Source: Bacteroidales bacterium UBA5235
Lineage (GTDB): Bacteria; Bacteroidota; Bacteroidia; Bacteroidales; VadinHA17
Reading direction: 5' to 3'
NCBI GenBank assembly: GCA_002409145.1
Contig: DHUL01000036.1
Location: 14,671 to 77,689 of the forward strand
Length of the DNA: 63,019 nucleotides
Position numbers and translations under genes: made by a program. Below the pieces are notes generated by a model. It had not been told where the DNA came from, made no database searches, and saw only the letters and a list, made by a program, of their open reading frames with translations. Shown one piece after another: positions 8,035-16,631 of the stretch. Each line of letters starts with the position of its first letter. Positions within the stretch are counted from its first letter, which is position 1.

Positions 8035-9585
8035 ATGAACATGAAGAAATTCACGGGTCTGATAGTGTTGATGGTAGTATCCGTAGTGGCTATCGTATGG
8101 GTTCAGGTGACATGGATCAGCAATTCTGTCAGGGCTCAGAACGAGCAGTTTGATTTCTTTGTGATCAACAGTCTCCGCAATACCGCGCACTCCATGGAGA
8201 CGAACCGGAGAATGAATTTCCTCAATGAGATGTTCATCAGGGGATATTCAGCGCTTCCTCAGGCAATTGAGCGATCTGCATCACAGAATCCCACTGTCAG
8301 GAGCTACTCCTTCCAGAGCCAGACCACCTCAGAAAGTGATTCAGTGGAAATAATCGTGTCTGAAAATGACAACCCGCCTGTCAGGATGAAGGTCACCCGC
8401 CAGGAGGCCAGGGAAAAAATGGGCAGCAGCTTTGTGGTAGGCTCTGATGAATACATGAGGTGGATGCAGCAGCAGGCAATTGAGTTCCAGTCGATGAGCA
8501 ACCAGCTGGCATCTGAGATGTTTGTCTGGGAGAGGAACAGGGAGATAAACAAGGAGGAATTGCTGCAAACCCTGAAGGGTGAGCTGGCAGCATCAGGAAT
8601 AGAGACGCCGTTTGAATTTGCAGTCATCCGGGGCGATTCCATAATAGACGGCGTCATTGAAAGAGCGAAGAGAAAAGATTTTCTGGATAGCCCGTACAAG
8701 GTAAGCCTGTTTACCCAGGACCTGTTCAGAAGGGGAGAGATACTTTCAGTCGTCTTCCCCAGGAAAACAAACTATGTGATTGGAACCATGGGCCTGATGC
8801 TGGGTGGGTTTGGCCTGTTTCTCCTGATAATACTCTCGACCTTTGCCCTCAGCCTCTGGTTCATCATAAGGCAGAAGAAGACTTCTGAGATGCAGGCTGA
8901 CTTCATCAACAACATGACGCATGAGTTTAAAACGCCTATAGCCACGATCTCACTTGCCGCTGATACCATTGCAAACAGCCGGGTCATAACTGATGAAAAC
9001 AGGGTACGTCATTTCATCAGCATGATCAAAAAGGAGAACTCCCGGATGAACAGGCAGGTGGAGACTATCCTGCAGATCGCCACCCTTGACAAGCATGAGA
9101 TGGATTTTAAATTTGCTCCTATCGATTTACATGAAGTTATCAACCAGGCTATTGACACTATTGAGATACAGGTGACTGACAGGGGAGGTGTGGTCCGACG
9201 CTATCTCGATGCGGAAAACAGCATCATATCCGGAGACACCGAACACCTGCGCAACCTGGTGCATAACCTTCTTGACAACGCCAACAAATACTCGGAGGAG
9301 GCGCCTGACATTTCAGTGACCACACGCAGCAATGACAGCGGGATTTTCCTGATTGTGGCAGACAGGGGTATAGGAATGAGCAAGGTAGTCCAGAACAGGG
9401 TATTCGAACGATTTTACCGTGAAACTACCGGCAATATTCACAACGTTAAGGGTTTCGGGCTGGGACTTAACTACGTAAAAGCCGTTACCGATGCCCATGG
9501 AGGAACTGTTACCGTTGAGAGCGAGCAGGGGGAAGGAAGCGTTTTTACAGTATTTTTACCATTCAGGAATGAAACAAGAGCATGA
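8035..9585 (+). CDS. Membrane sensor histidine kinase
   Basis: A 516-residue kinase of a two-component system. Topology: one membrane span at about 6-28, a large periplasmic sensor region at about 29-245, a second span at about 248-278, then the cytoplasmic kinase. The dimerisation/phosphoacceptor domain has FINNMTHEFKTPIATISL with His296. The ATPase domain has the N box HNLLDNANKYS (410-420), the G1 box VADRGIGMS (441-449), FERFYRE (458-463) and the G2 box GFGLGLNYV (473-481). It overlaps the regulator gene by 4 bp (ATGA). The arrangement resembles the Bacteroides RprX/RprY type, but the signal is unknown. It is probably autoregulated through the GTTAA array upstream. Confidence 0.95.
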   Translation: MNMKKFTGLIVLMVVSVVAIVWVQVTWISNSVRAQNEQFDFFVINSLRNTAHSMETNRRMNFLNEMFIRGYSALPQAIERSASQNPTVRSYSFQSQTTSESDSVEIIVSENDNPPVRMKVTRQEAREKMGSSFVVGSDEYMRWMQQQAIEFQSMSNQLASEMFVWERNREINKEELLQTLKGELAASGIETPFEFAVIRGDSIIDGVIERAKRKDFLDSPYKVSLFTQDLFRRGEILSVVFPRKTNYVIGTMGLMLGGFGLFLLIILSTFALSLWFIIRQKKTSEMQADFINNMTHEFKTPIATISLAADTIANSRVITDENRVRHFISMIKKENSRMNRQVETILQIATLDKHEMDFKFAPIDLHEVINQAIDTIEIQVTDRGGVVRRYLDAENSIISGDTEHLRNLVHNLLDNANKYSEEAPDISVTTRSNDSGIFLIVADRGIGMSKVVQNRVFERFYRETTGNIHNVKGFGLGLNYVKAVTDAHGGTVTVESEQGEGSVFTVFLPFRNETRA

Positions 9586-10274
9586 GCAGGAAGAACGCAA
9601 AGATTTTTCTGGTAGAGGATGACGTGAGCTTCGGATCGGTACTGAAATCATATCTTGAGATAAATGATTTCGAGGTTGATCTCGTAGATGACGGTAAGAT
9701 GGCTGTGGAAACATTCCGCAAAGGGGTCTATGACCTCTGCATACTCGATGTAATGCTGCCGCATGTCGACGGTTTCACAATTGCAACGGAGATCAGAGTC
9801 ATGAATTCGGTCATCCCCATTATCTTCCTTACTGCTAAGAAGCTGAAAGAGGACCTGCTGAAGGGTTATGGAGTAGGGGCCGATGATTATATTACGAAGC
9901 CTTTTGACACTGATATCCTGCTATGCAAGATCAGGGCTATCATTGCCAGGAGGGACGTTCAGGACGGGACACGCGACATATATGAGATAGGGAAATATAT
10001 TTTCAATTCGCGGTTACGCACCCTTGCGCTGGGCGACCAGGAGCGGCAGCTTTCACCCAAGGAGGGACAGTTGCTTGAGATGCTGGCCCTCTCACCCAAC
10101 GCACTGGTCAGCAGGGAGGCAGCACTCAAGAAGATATGGGGTGCAGATGATTATTTTACTGCCCGAAGCATGGATGTTTACGTCACCAAGCTGAGGAAAT
10201 ACCTGAGTGATGATCCGCAGATCGTCCTGAAAAATATTCATGGCAGCGGATTTCAGCTTGTGGTGGGAGAGTGA
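9582..10274 (+). CDS. OmpR/PhoB-family response regulator
   Basis: A 230-residue regulator. The receiver domain (about 1-120) has the acidic pair VEDD (11-14), the phosphoacceptor Asp56 in CILDVMLP, the Thr in FLTAKK and the conserved Lys in YITKPFD. The C-terminal winged helix (about 135-230) shows QLSPKEGQLLEML and SMDVYVTKLRKYL, typical of OmpR-type DNA binding. It is the partner of the kinase encoded just upstream. Tandem OmpR-type binding usually gives direct repeats about 10-11 bp apart, which is what the 7959-7997 array shows; that link is an inference. Confidence 0.95.
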   Translation: MSRKNAKIFLVEDDVSFGSVLKSYLEINDFEVDLVDDGKMAVETFRKGVYDLCILDVMLPHVDGFTIATEIRVMNSVIPIIFLTAKKLKEDLLKGYGVGADDYITKPFDTDILLCKIRAIIARRDVQDGTRDIYEIGKYIFNSRLRTLALGDQERQLSPKEGQLLEMLALSPNALVSREAALKKIWGADDYFTARSMDVYVTKLRKYLSDDPQIVLKNIHGSGFQLVVGE

Positions 10275-10292
10275 AAGTCTGAGGGTCTGAAA

Positions 10293-10361
10293 GTCTTGCG
10301 GTCTTGCGGTCTTGCGGTCTGTGAAGGAAAATCGCAAATCTCAAATCTCAATTCTCAAATC
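10293..10361. repeat. Tandem GTCTTGCG octamers and degenerate CAAATC heptamers between convergent genes
   Basis: Three perfect GTCTTGCG units (10293-10316) follow the response-regulator gene. They are followed by GCAAATC, TCAAATC, TCAATTC, TCAAATC (10334-10361), a degenerate form of the GCAAATC heptamer seen elsewhere in the window. The block fills the gap between the regulator and the convergent cytidine deaminase gene. Confidence 0.85.
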
Positions 10362-10366
10362 GAAAG

Positions 10367-10852
10367 TTACCTGCCAAGGTTTCTCCCGGTGAAACTGAGG
10401 GGCATCAGGGCCTGGCAGTTTTCAAGGACATAAATGGCAGATTTACCTGCCAGTATGACCTTTATCGGACCACCGCTCCTCTGTTCTTCTTCGATCAGCA
10501 TCTGCCTGCAGTTACCGCAGGGCGGCACCGGTTCCTCGGTCAGCGAGCCATCTGCCAGGGCGGCGATTGCTATCGCCAAAATTTTCTTATCACTGAAGTT
10601 GGCAACCGAATATGACAGCGCGGTTTTCTCGGCGCAGCTTCCTGAGGGGTAAGCAGCATTTTCCACATTGGCACCTTTTACAATCTCCCCGTTGTCAAGC
10701 AGTAAAGCTGCTCCCACCATGAACAGTGAATAGGGTGCATATGCTCCCGATGCTGCCCTTACGGCCTCTCCAACCAGTGCCTTTTCCATTGCCGGCAACT
10801 CATCCTCGCTGCTGTATTCAAGGAAAGAGATGATTGATTCTCTCTTTTTCAT
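10367..10852 (-). CDS. cdd: Cytidine deaminase
   Basis: Deaminates cytidine and deoxycytidine to uridine forms in pyrimidine salvage. The 161 residues include the substrate and zinc motifs NVENAAYPSGSCAEKTAL and PPCGNCRQ, giving Cys, Glu, Cys, Cys of the homotetrameric zinc type, plus the substrate strand FMVGAALLL. The frame is open 72 codons further upstream to 11068, but that stretch runs through the promoter and start of the divergent lipoprotein gene and has no family similarity. I therefore start at MKKRESIIS (10852). The deaminase and the divergent gene share a 109-bp intergenic region. Confidence 0.93.
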   Translation of the reverse strand: MKKRESIISFLEYSSEDELPAMEKALVGEAVRAASGAYAPYSLFMVGAALLLDNGEIVKGANVENAAYPSGSCAEKTALSYSVANFSDKKILAIAIAALADGSLTEEPVPPCGNCRQMLIEEEQRSGGPIKVILAGKSAIYVLENCQALMPLSFTGRNLGR

Positions 10853-10914
10853 AGACAATAACAGTGATTTACAGTGCCATAAAAGTAATAATATTTTAAC
10901 CGCCGGTAGCATGA

Positions 10915-10947
10915 TTTGTCGGGGCTGCCGACATTTTCTTATTTTTG
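10915..10947 (+). promoter_or_regulatory. Bacteroidota-type promoter of the glucosaminidase lipoprotein gene
   Basis: TTTG (10915-10918), 21 bp, then TATTTTTG (10940-10947) fits both the -33 and -7 elements of the phylum's main sigma factor. Transcription would begin near 10954, a few bases before the ATG at 10962. Confidence 0.7.
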
Positions 10948-10961
10948 CCAAAAGGCTTCGG

Positions 10962-12059
10962 ATGAAAAACCTGTTTTTATATTTAATCCTTCTGTCTGTT
11001 CTGCTGTTTACTTCCTGCAGCCCGGCGAGAAAGGCAGCCAGGAGTACCCCCTCCCCAGGTCCGGCCACGGATTATGCCAGGGAATATATCATCAAATACG
11101 GCAATTTGGCAGTAAGTGAGATGAAACGATCCGGTATTCCTGCAAGCATTACCCTGGCTCAGGGCATGCTGGAGTCGAACTACGGGCGCAGCCGGCTGGC
11201 CACACAGGCCAACAACCATTTTGGCATCAAGTGTCACAGTGACTGGTCAGGGGGAAGGATATACCATGATGACAACCGCAGGAACGAGTGTTTCAGGTCA
11301 TACAATTCCCCCGAGGAGTCATACAGGGATCATTCCGACTTCCTGGTGAATGGTTCGCGCTACAGTGACCTTTTCAGTCTGAAGGCCACTGACTACAAAG
11401 GTTGGGCACACGGACTCAAAAAAGCTGGTTATGCCACCGACCCAAAATATCCTGACCTGCTTATACGCAAGATCGAAGAATACGGCCTGTGGGCTTATGA
11501 TTCAGGAAGTGCCTCACCAATTGTTTCACAGCTGTCATCCGGCTCACCACTGGTGAGAAGTGATACGGCGCCGGCGCCCGCTGTGTCAACACCCGCAAAG
11601 ACTACTGTAACACCTCAGCCGGCAGTAAAAGGGTCTGGTACACAGGTGCAGCAGGTGTCTGATAAACAGGCGAGTGTCAGGGATGAAGAAGAGCCTGTCA
11701 AGGTGATCAGCATCACTACGGGTGAGAAAACGCTAGAGAACAACGGTGTGGAATACATCATTATCGGGGAAGGTGATACCTATGAATCGCTTGCTGAGCG
11801 GCATCAGCTTCTTATGTGGGAGATATCCCGCTACAATGAACTTACGGCGGGTGCACCTCTGGTTCCAGGACAGGTTCTGTATCTGCAGCCTAAGCGTGCC
11901 AGGGCGGCGCAGGGACTGTCGGTTCATACAGCAGAGGCAGGTGAGACCATGTACAGCATCTCACAGAGATATGCCGTTAAGCTTTCATCGCTGTATAAGA
12001 TGAACCTGATGGATGAGGGTACTGAATGCCGCCCGGGGCAGAAAATCAGGTTAAGGTAG
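10962..12059 (+). CDS. Lipoprotein glucosaminidase (GH73-like) with two LysM domains
   Basis: A 365-residue cell-wall hydrolase expected to cut N-acetylglucosaminyl bonds in peptidoglycan. A short lipoprotein signal ends LLFTSC with Cys19, so it should be membrane anchored. Residues about 45-205 form the glucosaminidase domain, with LAQGMLESNYGRSRLA carrying the likely catalytic Glu and NNHFGIKC after it. A Pro/Thr/Ser-rich linker leads to two LysM peptidoglycan-binding motifs at the C-terminus (GEGDTYESLAERH and AEAGETMYSISQRY). An open frame extends 44 codons upstream but overlaps the promoter and cdd, so the start is the ATG at 10962. It converges on fmt with 6 bp between stops. Confidence 0.92.
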   Translation: MKNLFLYLILLSVLLFTSCSPARKAARSTPSPGPATDYAREYIIKYGNLAVSEMKRSGIPASITLAQGMLESNYGRSRLATQANNHFGIKCHSDWSGGRIYHDDNRRNECFRSYNSPEESYRDHSDFLVNGSRYSDLFSLKATDYKGWAHGLKKAGYATDPKYPDLLIRKIEEYGLWAYDSGSASPIVSQLSSGSPLVRSDTAPAPAVSTPAKTTVTPQPAVKGSGTQVQQVSDKQASVRDEEEPVKVISITTGEKTLENNGVEYIIIGEGDTYESLAERHQLLMWEISRYNELTAGAPLVPGQVLYLQPKRARAAQGLSVHTAEAGETMYSISQRYAVKLSSLYKMNLMDEGTECRPGQKIRLR

Positions 12060-12065
12060 CAGAGG

Positions 12066-13025
12066 TCAGTCCATTTCCCATTCTGACGGATCAAAACCTC
12101 GAAGGAACTCAGCTGCACTCATTTTCTTTCGTCCTTCGGGGAGAAGGGAAAGTATCTCGATGGTGCCCTGACCGCAGGCGACAAGGAACCTTGATTTCTC
12201 CTTCACGATTATCGTTCCGGGTATGGTGCCGGTGAAATCATTACTTATGGCGCTGCCCAGTATTTTCAGTCTGAAACCTTCGCTTTCCTTCCTTAGCATG
12301 GTTGTTGCACCCGGGTAGGGAGAAAGGCCTCTGATGAGGTTATGAATCTTCTCTGCCTTCTCTTCCCATCTGATTACCGTGTCAGCAGGAAATATCTTTG
12401 GCGCCGGTTTCAGTTGTATGTGACGGATCTTTTGCTGGGGCACCGGTAAAAGAGTGCCGGCACATAATCCCCTGGCAGTCTCAACCACAAGGGAAGCGCC
12501 TATCTCCATCAGACGGTCATGCAAGCTGCCTGCGGTGTCGTCTGGAGATATTTCTGTCTCCTGTGAGAGCAGGATCTTTCCTGTATCTATCTCTTTGTCA
12601 ATGAGGAATGTGGTAACGCCTGTCCTGGTTTCGCCATTAATGATGGCATGGTTTACAGGTGCTGCACCCCTGTACTGCGGAAGCAGTGATGCATGCAGGT
12701 TAAACGTCCCGAGCGGTGGCATGCTCCAGACTGTCTCGGGAAGCATCCGGAAGGCCACCACCACAAACAGATCAGCATTTAGGTCCCTGAGAGCGGAGAT
12801 GAATGCCGTGTCACGCAGTTTCTCAGGTTGCAGGAGTGCAAGCTGATTTTTCAGTGCGTACTCTTTAACAGGGCTGAAGGTAATCTTGCGGCCACGGCCG
12901 GCTTGCCTGTCAGGAACAGTTACCACCGCAACGATATTAAAATCCGTTTCATGCAGGGCTTTCAGGCTCGCAACGGCAAATTCCGGCGTCCCCATGAATA
13001 CTATGCGCAGTGGTGACTCAGTCAT
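12066..13025 (-). CDS. fmt: Methionyl-tRNA formyltransferase
   Basis: Formylates the methionine on initiator tRNA using 10-formyltetrahydrofolate. The 319 residues begin with RIVFMGTPEFAVASL. The catalytic loop is present as NLHASLLPQYRGAAPVNHAI, followed by TGVTTFLIDKEIDTGKIL. The C-terminal tRNA-binding domain is complete. It is the last gene of the START-like/lptFG/GT/GT/ribBA/fmt operon, and its first 8 bp overlap the end of ribBA. A deformylase gene (def), often next to fmt elsewhere, is not in this window. Confidence 0.97.
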   Translation of the reverse strand: MTESPLRIVFMGTPEFAVASLKALHETDFNIVAVVTVPDRQAGRGRKITFSPVKEYALKNQLALLQPEKLRDTAFISALRDLNADLFVVVAFRMLPETVWSMPPLGTFNLHASLLPQYRGAAPVNHAIINGETRTGVTTFLIDKEIDTGKILLSQETEISPDDTAGSLHDRLMEIGASLVVETARGLCAGTLLPVPQQKIRHIQLKPAPKIFPADTVIRWEEKAEKIHNLIRGLSPYPGATTMLRKESEGFRLKILGSAISNDFTGTIPGTIIVKEKSRFLVACGQGTIEILSLLPEGRKKMSAAEFLRGFDPSEWEMD

Positions 13026-14262
13026 TTTCGCCTTTTGTTGGCGTCTTGTAGCAGGTGATGCTGTGACCCATCTTGGTGGCCTTTGTCTCGAGGTAAAACG
13101 AGTTGTATTGGTTGGGAGGAATGATCAGGGGTATGGTCTCCACGATAGAGATACCGTATCCTTCGAGTCCTGCCCTCTTAACCGGGTTGTTCGAGATAAG
13201 CCTTACCTTTCCGAGCCCTATGCCCCTCATAATGTTGGCTCCGATACCGTAGTCGCGCTCATCTTCGCGGAAACCCAGTTCAATATTTGCCTCCACGGTG
13301 TCACGCCCCTGCTCCTGCAACTTGTAGGTCCGGATTTTGTTAATCAGGCCGATACCTCTTCCTTCCTGGCTGAGATAAATAATTGCCCCTTTTCCTTCGG
13401 CTTCGACCATCTGCATTGCCTTGTGAAGTTGTGGTCCGCAGTCACACCTCTTCGATGCAAATATGTCACCGGTGAAGCAAGAGGAATGTACGCGTACCAG
13501 GACAGGTTCATCCTTGGTCCACTGCCCCTTTACCAGGGCAGCATGCTCAAGGCCGTTACTGACCTGCCTGAAGGGAATGAAGTCGAAATCGCCATACTCG
13601 GTGGGCAGCTTGACCTGCTCTCCCATCTCCACTATTGATTCAATTCCAAGGCGGTAACGTATGAGGTCCCTGATTGATATTATCTTGATCCCTAATTTTT
13701 CGGAGAGCCTGATCAGGTCAGGCAGGCGAGCCATGGTTCCATCCTCGTTCATTATCTCCACCAGTGCACCCCCCGGATTCAGTCCTGCGAGTCTGGTCAG
13801 GTCAACGGCTGCCTCTGTATGCCCTGCCCTTCGGAGAACGCCTTTTGTGCGGGCTTTAAGGGGGAAGATGTGCCCTGGTCTTCCCAATTGGTAAGGCTTT
13901 GTTGAAGGATCTACCAGTGCCTTGATAGTAAGAGCCCTGTCTCTGGCCGATATTCCGGTAGTTGTCTCAGGACTCAGAAGATCAACTGACACTGTGAACG
14001 GAGTTTCGTGAAGAGAAGTGTTGTGACCCACCATCATGTTGAGTTCAAGTTCTTCACATCTCTCTTCAGGGAGGGGTACGCAGATCAGTCCGCGACCGTG
14101 CGTTGCCATGAAATTTACAATTTCCGGTGTGATCAGTTCAGCTGCACAGATGAAATCGCCTTCGTTCTCCCTGTCTTCATCATCCACGACAATAACCACC
14201 CGGCCTTCCCTGATCTCCCCGATGGCTTCATTGATTGTATTCAGCTTTGTCTTATCAGTCAT
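13018..14262 (-). CDS. ribBA: Bifunctional 3,4-dihydroxy-2-butanone 4-phosphate synthase / GTP cyclohydrolase II
   Basis: Supplies both precursors of riboflavin: ribulose 5-phosphate to dihydroxybutanone phosphate (N-terminal half) and GTP to the pyrimidine precursor (C-terminal half). The RibB half shows VVDDEDRENEGDFICAAE, ATHGRGLICVPL and RRAGHTEAAVDL. The RibA half shows RVHSSCFTGDIFASKRCDCG with the zinc cysteines, and YLSQEGRGIGL. I use ATG 14262 (MTDKTK), giving 414 residues and 1 bp after the preceding stop. A start 13 codons upstream would overlap the glycosyltransferase gene by 38 bp. The pairing of ribBA with an LptF/G permease gene is familiar in Bacteroidota. Confidence 0.96.
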   Translation of the reverse strand: MTDKTKLNTINEAIGEIREGRVVIVVDDEDRENEGDFICAAELITPEIVNFMATHGRGLICVPLPEERCEELELNMMVGHNTSLHETPFTVSVDLLSPETTTGISARDRALTIKALVDPSTKPYQLGRPGHIFPLKARTKGVLRRAGHTEAAVDLTRLAGLNPGGALVEIMNEDGTMARLPDLIRLSEKLGIKIISIRDLIRYRLGIESIVEMGEQVKLPTEYGDFDFIPFRQVSNGLEHAALVKGQWTKDEPVLVRVHSSCFTGDIFASKRCDCGPQLHKAMQMVEAEGKGAIIYLSQEGRGIGLINKIRTYKLQEQGRDTVEANIELGFREDERDYGIGANIMRGIGLGKVRLISNNPVKRAGLEGYGISIVETIPLIIPPNQYNSFYLETKATKMGHSITCYKTPTKGEND

Positions 14263-14263
14263 T

Positions 14264-15430
14264 TTAAACACGTTTGGTGGGTTCCCATATCCCGTTTTCA
14301 ATCCCTCTTATTGCCTTCACAAACCCTGCTGCCAGCGCTGCATTCATCAACAGGAACTGGGTCACATAACGCTGAAAAAGTAATTTTTTCCCCTTCCTGT
14401 CAAGCGCGAGGTCAAGCGCTGACAAAATTATGAAAATCAGCTGAACTGCTGTCAGACAAAAATAGAAATCAGACCGGCCTGAAAGAATGACCGTTGTCAT
14501 GAAAAACAGCATCAGCAGGAGGGGGGTTAACCATCTCATTATCTTATGGGAAAGAAAAGCAAAAACAACACCGGGTCTTCTTGAGAAACTTAGTCCGAAC
14601 CGGAACAGGTTCTGGAATGATCCGGCAGCAATCCTGGTCCGCCTTCGGAATTGCTCAATCATGTCAGGCTGGGTATCTTCATAGACTACTGCATCCGGAT
14701 TGTTGAACGCCCTGTAGTTCTCTTTCAGAACTGACAAACCCACATAAAGGTCGTCAACCAGGATATTATCAGGAAGCCGTGGAAAGAGTTCCCTGCGCAC
14801 TGCATAACAACCGCCGTATGGCCCGGGCATGGCTCCCCAGAGAACTCCTTCGGCTCTCTTAAGGATTGTTTCATAGCGGCTGTACATGATCTCCTGCCTC
14901 ATTATTCCGGTATCAGCAGAGGACAGAGGACAGACAGTGGTATCACATAATCCGGTAGTAGGATCGGCGAATCCCTCTGCCAGCTTTCTGACAACTGAAG
15001 GGGTAAACATCACATTGGCATCAGTTATGATCAGGATTTCTCCTGTTGCCTTTGATGCAAGTTCATTGAGCATGGCTGCTTTTCCACTTCTTTCAGCGTT
15101 AATGATGAGTTGAATTTGCGGATTTGCGTTCGCATGAGCGCTGACAACAGCACCGGTTCCATCGGTAGAGCCGTCTGAACCAATGATGAAGTTCAGCTTA
15201 TCACCCGGATAATCCGAGGCCAGCATGCTGCTTATCTTTCTCCCGGCTACTTCTTTCTCATTATGCAGAGACATCACCACGGTGACCGAGGGCAGTGATC
15301 CGGTTACTTCAGGATCGGACATATACCGCCTCTTTTTCAGGTTTGCTGCCAGGATGACTGCTGCCGGATAGACAAGATAGGTCCATGCCAGCAATGCAAT
15401 TGTGATTGCCAGTATCGTTTCAGCTGCCAT
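14264..15430 (-). CDS. Membrane glycosyltransferase, family 2
   Basis: A 388-residue GT-A enzyme with one membrane span at the N-terminus (about 5-27) and three or so near the C-terminus (about 295-375), the layout of processive or undecaprenyl-linked family 2 transferases. Motifs: VVMSLHNEKEV, the first Asp in GSDGSTDGT, the metal-binding TDANV, the acceptor DD in LVDDLYVGL, and EQFRRRTRIAAG in place of the usual QxxRW. The product sugar is unknown. It overlaps the preceding family 4 transferase gene by 11 bp, suggesting both act on one surface glycan or glycolipid. Confidence 0.88.
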   Translation of the reverse strand: MAAETILAITIALLAWTYLVYPAAVILAANLKKRRYMSDPEVTGSLPSVTVVMSLHNEKEVAGRKISSMLASDYPGDKLNFIIGSDGSTDGTGAVVSAHANANPQIQLIINAERSGKAAMLNELASKATGEILIITDANVMFTPSVVRKLAEGFADPTTGLCDTTVCPLSSADTGIMRQEIMYSRYETILKRAEGVLWGAMPGPYGGCYAVRRELFPRLPDNILVDDLYVGLSVLKENYRAFNNPDAVVYEDTQPDMIEQFRRRTRIAAGSFQNLFRFGLSFSRRPGVVFAFLSHKIMRWLTPLLLMLFFMTTVILSGRSDFYFCLTAVQLIFIILSALDLALDRKGKKLLFQRYVTQFLLMNAALAAGFVKAIRGIENGIWEPTKRV

Positions 15431-16631
15431 GTTTCAGTTTCTTGTAGAATTCAATCAACCGTGCCGTTATTGTGCTGTTATGATATCTCTCCTTCACAAG
15501 GCTGACAGCTGCCCTCCCCGTTAAAGTTCTTAGTTCAGGTTCTTCCAGCAGTCTGATAATGGCGGTGCTGAATGACGCCGGGTTTGAGGCCACCATTAGT
15601 TCCCGGCCGTTTTCGACCGGCAGTCCGGCTACTGCTACAGGGGTGGCAACCACCGGCCTGCCTGTACTCATAGCCTCAATGATCTTTATCCGGATGCCGC
15701 TTCCGGCGAAGAGCGGGGCTATCATTACATGGTTTGCAGCCATGAATTTCCGGGCGTCATCCGGTTCCCCTTCATTGAATATGTTTAATCCGGAGGGCAG
15801 GGTTGCACCCTGACGAAGGCCTCTTCCGGCAACATGGAGGGTTGCTGCCGGGATCTTTAATGTGACTTCGGGCCATACTTCGGAAATGAACCATTTTAAC
15901 CCGTCTGTATTGGGTTGCCAGTTCATCGCCCCGATGAATCCGACCTTTGGGTTCTCCGGCGGAGGCTCCGGGAGCATCAGAGCCTCGTCTGCCCCGGTCT
16001 CTGACAGGAACACCAGCTTGTCTCCGGCTATTGATCTGAACCAGGAGGCGTCAGTCTCGCTGATTGGCACCACAGCGTCAAACTGCCTGGCCGCCTCAGT
16101 TTCCAGTTCCAGCAGCCTCCGTGAGAGGACAGACAGGTAATATTTACGGAACAGATTTGAGTCATTGACGGACATCATTGCCCTGATCCTGTGTTCAAGG
16201 TTATGAGCCCTGAGGACTACAGGAGCAGTGGTAATGCTTCTGATCTCATCAAGGTAGAGTGCAAATGGCAATCCCTCACAGTGTATAAGATCGAAGTGTT
16301 TTCCTGTGAGCAGTGTACGAAGCATTTCGGAGTATTCCGCAGACCTGAATCGTGTGAGGTCATACGGCTCACCGGAGAAGAGCAGGTTCAGGATCATGGG
16401 GAGGAGCCTGATCTTTGTATCTGCCCGAACAGTGAGGTAATCATTTACATATTCAGGCTTAACGCCGGAGACGGCCATTCCGGAGTCGAGGTGTTTTTCT
16501 GTTATCATCGAAAGCACCGTCACATCTGCTCCGGCAGCGGTCAAGCCGCTGATGCAGCGGGCTGATGCCACTGTTGCACCATCATGTACGGGCCACAGAG
16601 GCCTAGGCGTCAGTACCAGTACCTTCATCAT
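15420..16631 (-). CDS. Glycosyltransferase, family 4 (GT-B)
   Basis: A 403-residue GT-B transferase without membrane segments, expected on the cytoplasmic face. The N-terminal half opens with KVLVLTPRPLWPVHDGATV and contains VVLRAHNLEHR. The C-terminal nucleotide-sugar half has VGFIGAMNWQPNTDGLKWF, then APLFAGSGIRIKIIEAMSTGRPVVAT, which carries the E(x7)E-type donor-binding region. The donor and acceptor sugars are not predictable. The gene begins 29 bp inside the end of the LptF/G-type permease gene and ends 11 bp inside the family 2 transferase gene. Confidence 0.9.
   Translation of the reverse strand: MMKVLVLTPRPLWPVHDGATVASARCISGLTAAGADVTVLSMITEKHLDSGMAVSGVKPEYVNDYLTVRADTKIRLLPMILNLLFSGEPYDLTRFRSAEYSEMLRTLLTGKHFDLIHCEGLPFALYLDEIRSITTAPVVLRAHNLEHRIRAMMSVNDSNLFRKYYLSVLSRRLLELETEAARQFDAVVPISETDASWFRSIAGDKLVFLSETGADEALMLPEPPPENPKVGFIGAMNWQPNTDGLKWFISEVWPEVTLKIPAATLHVAGRGLRQGATLPSGLNIFNEGEPDDARKFMAANHVMIAPLFAGSGIRIKIIEAMSTGRPVVATPVAVAGLPVENGRELMVASNPASFSTAIIRLLEEPELRTLTGRAAVSLVKERYHNSTITARLIEFYKKLKHGS

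Noticed and set aside
10853..11068. N-terminal extension of cytidine deaminase by 72 codons
   Set aside because: Runs through the promoter and start of the divergent lipoprotein gene; the family starts at the later Met.
12886..13638. Plus-strand 250-codon frame across fmt and ribBA
   Set aside because: Antisense to two certain genes; no domain, no start signal.
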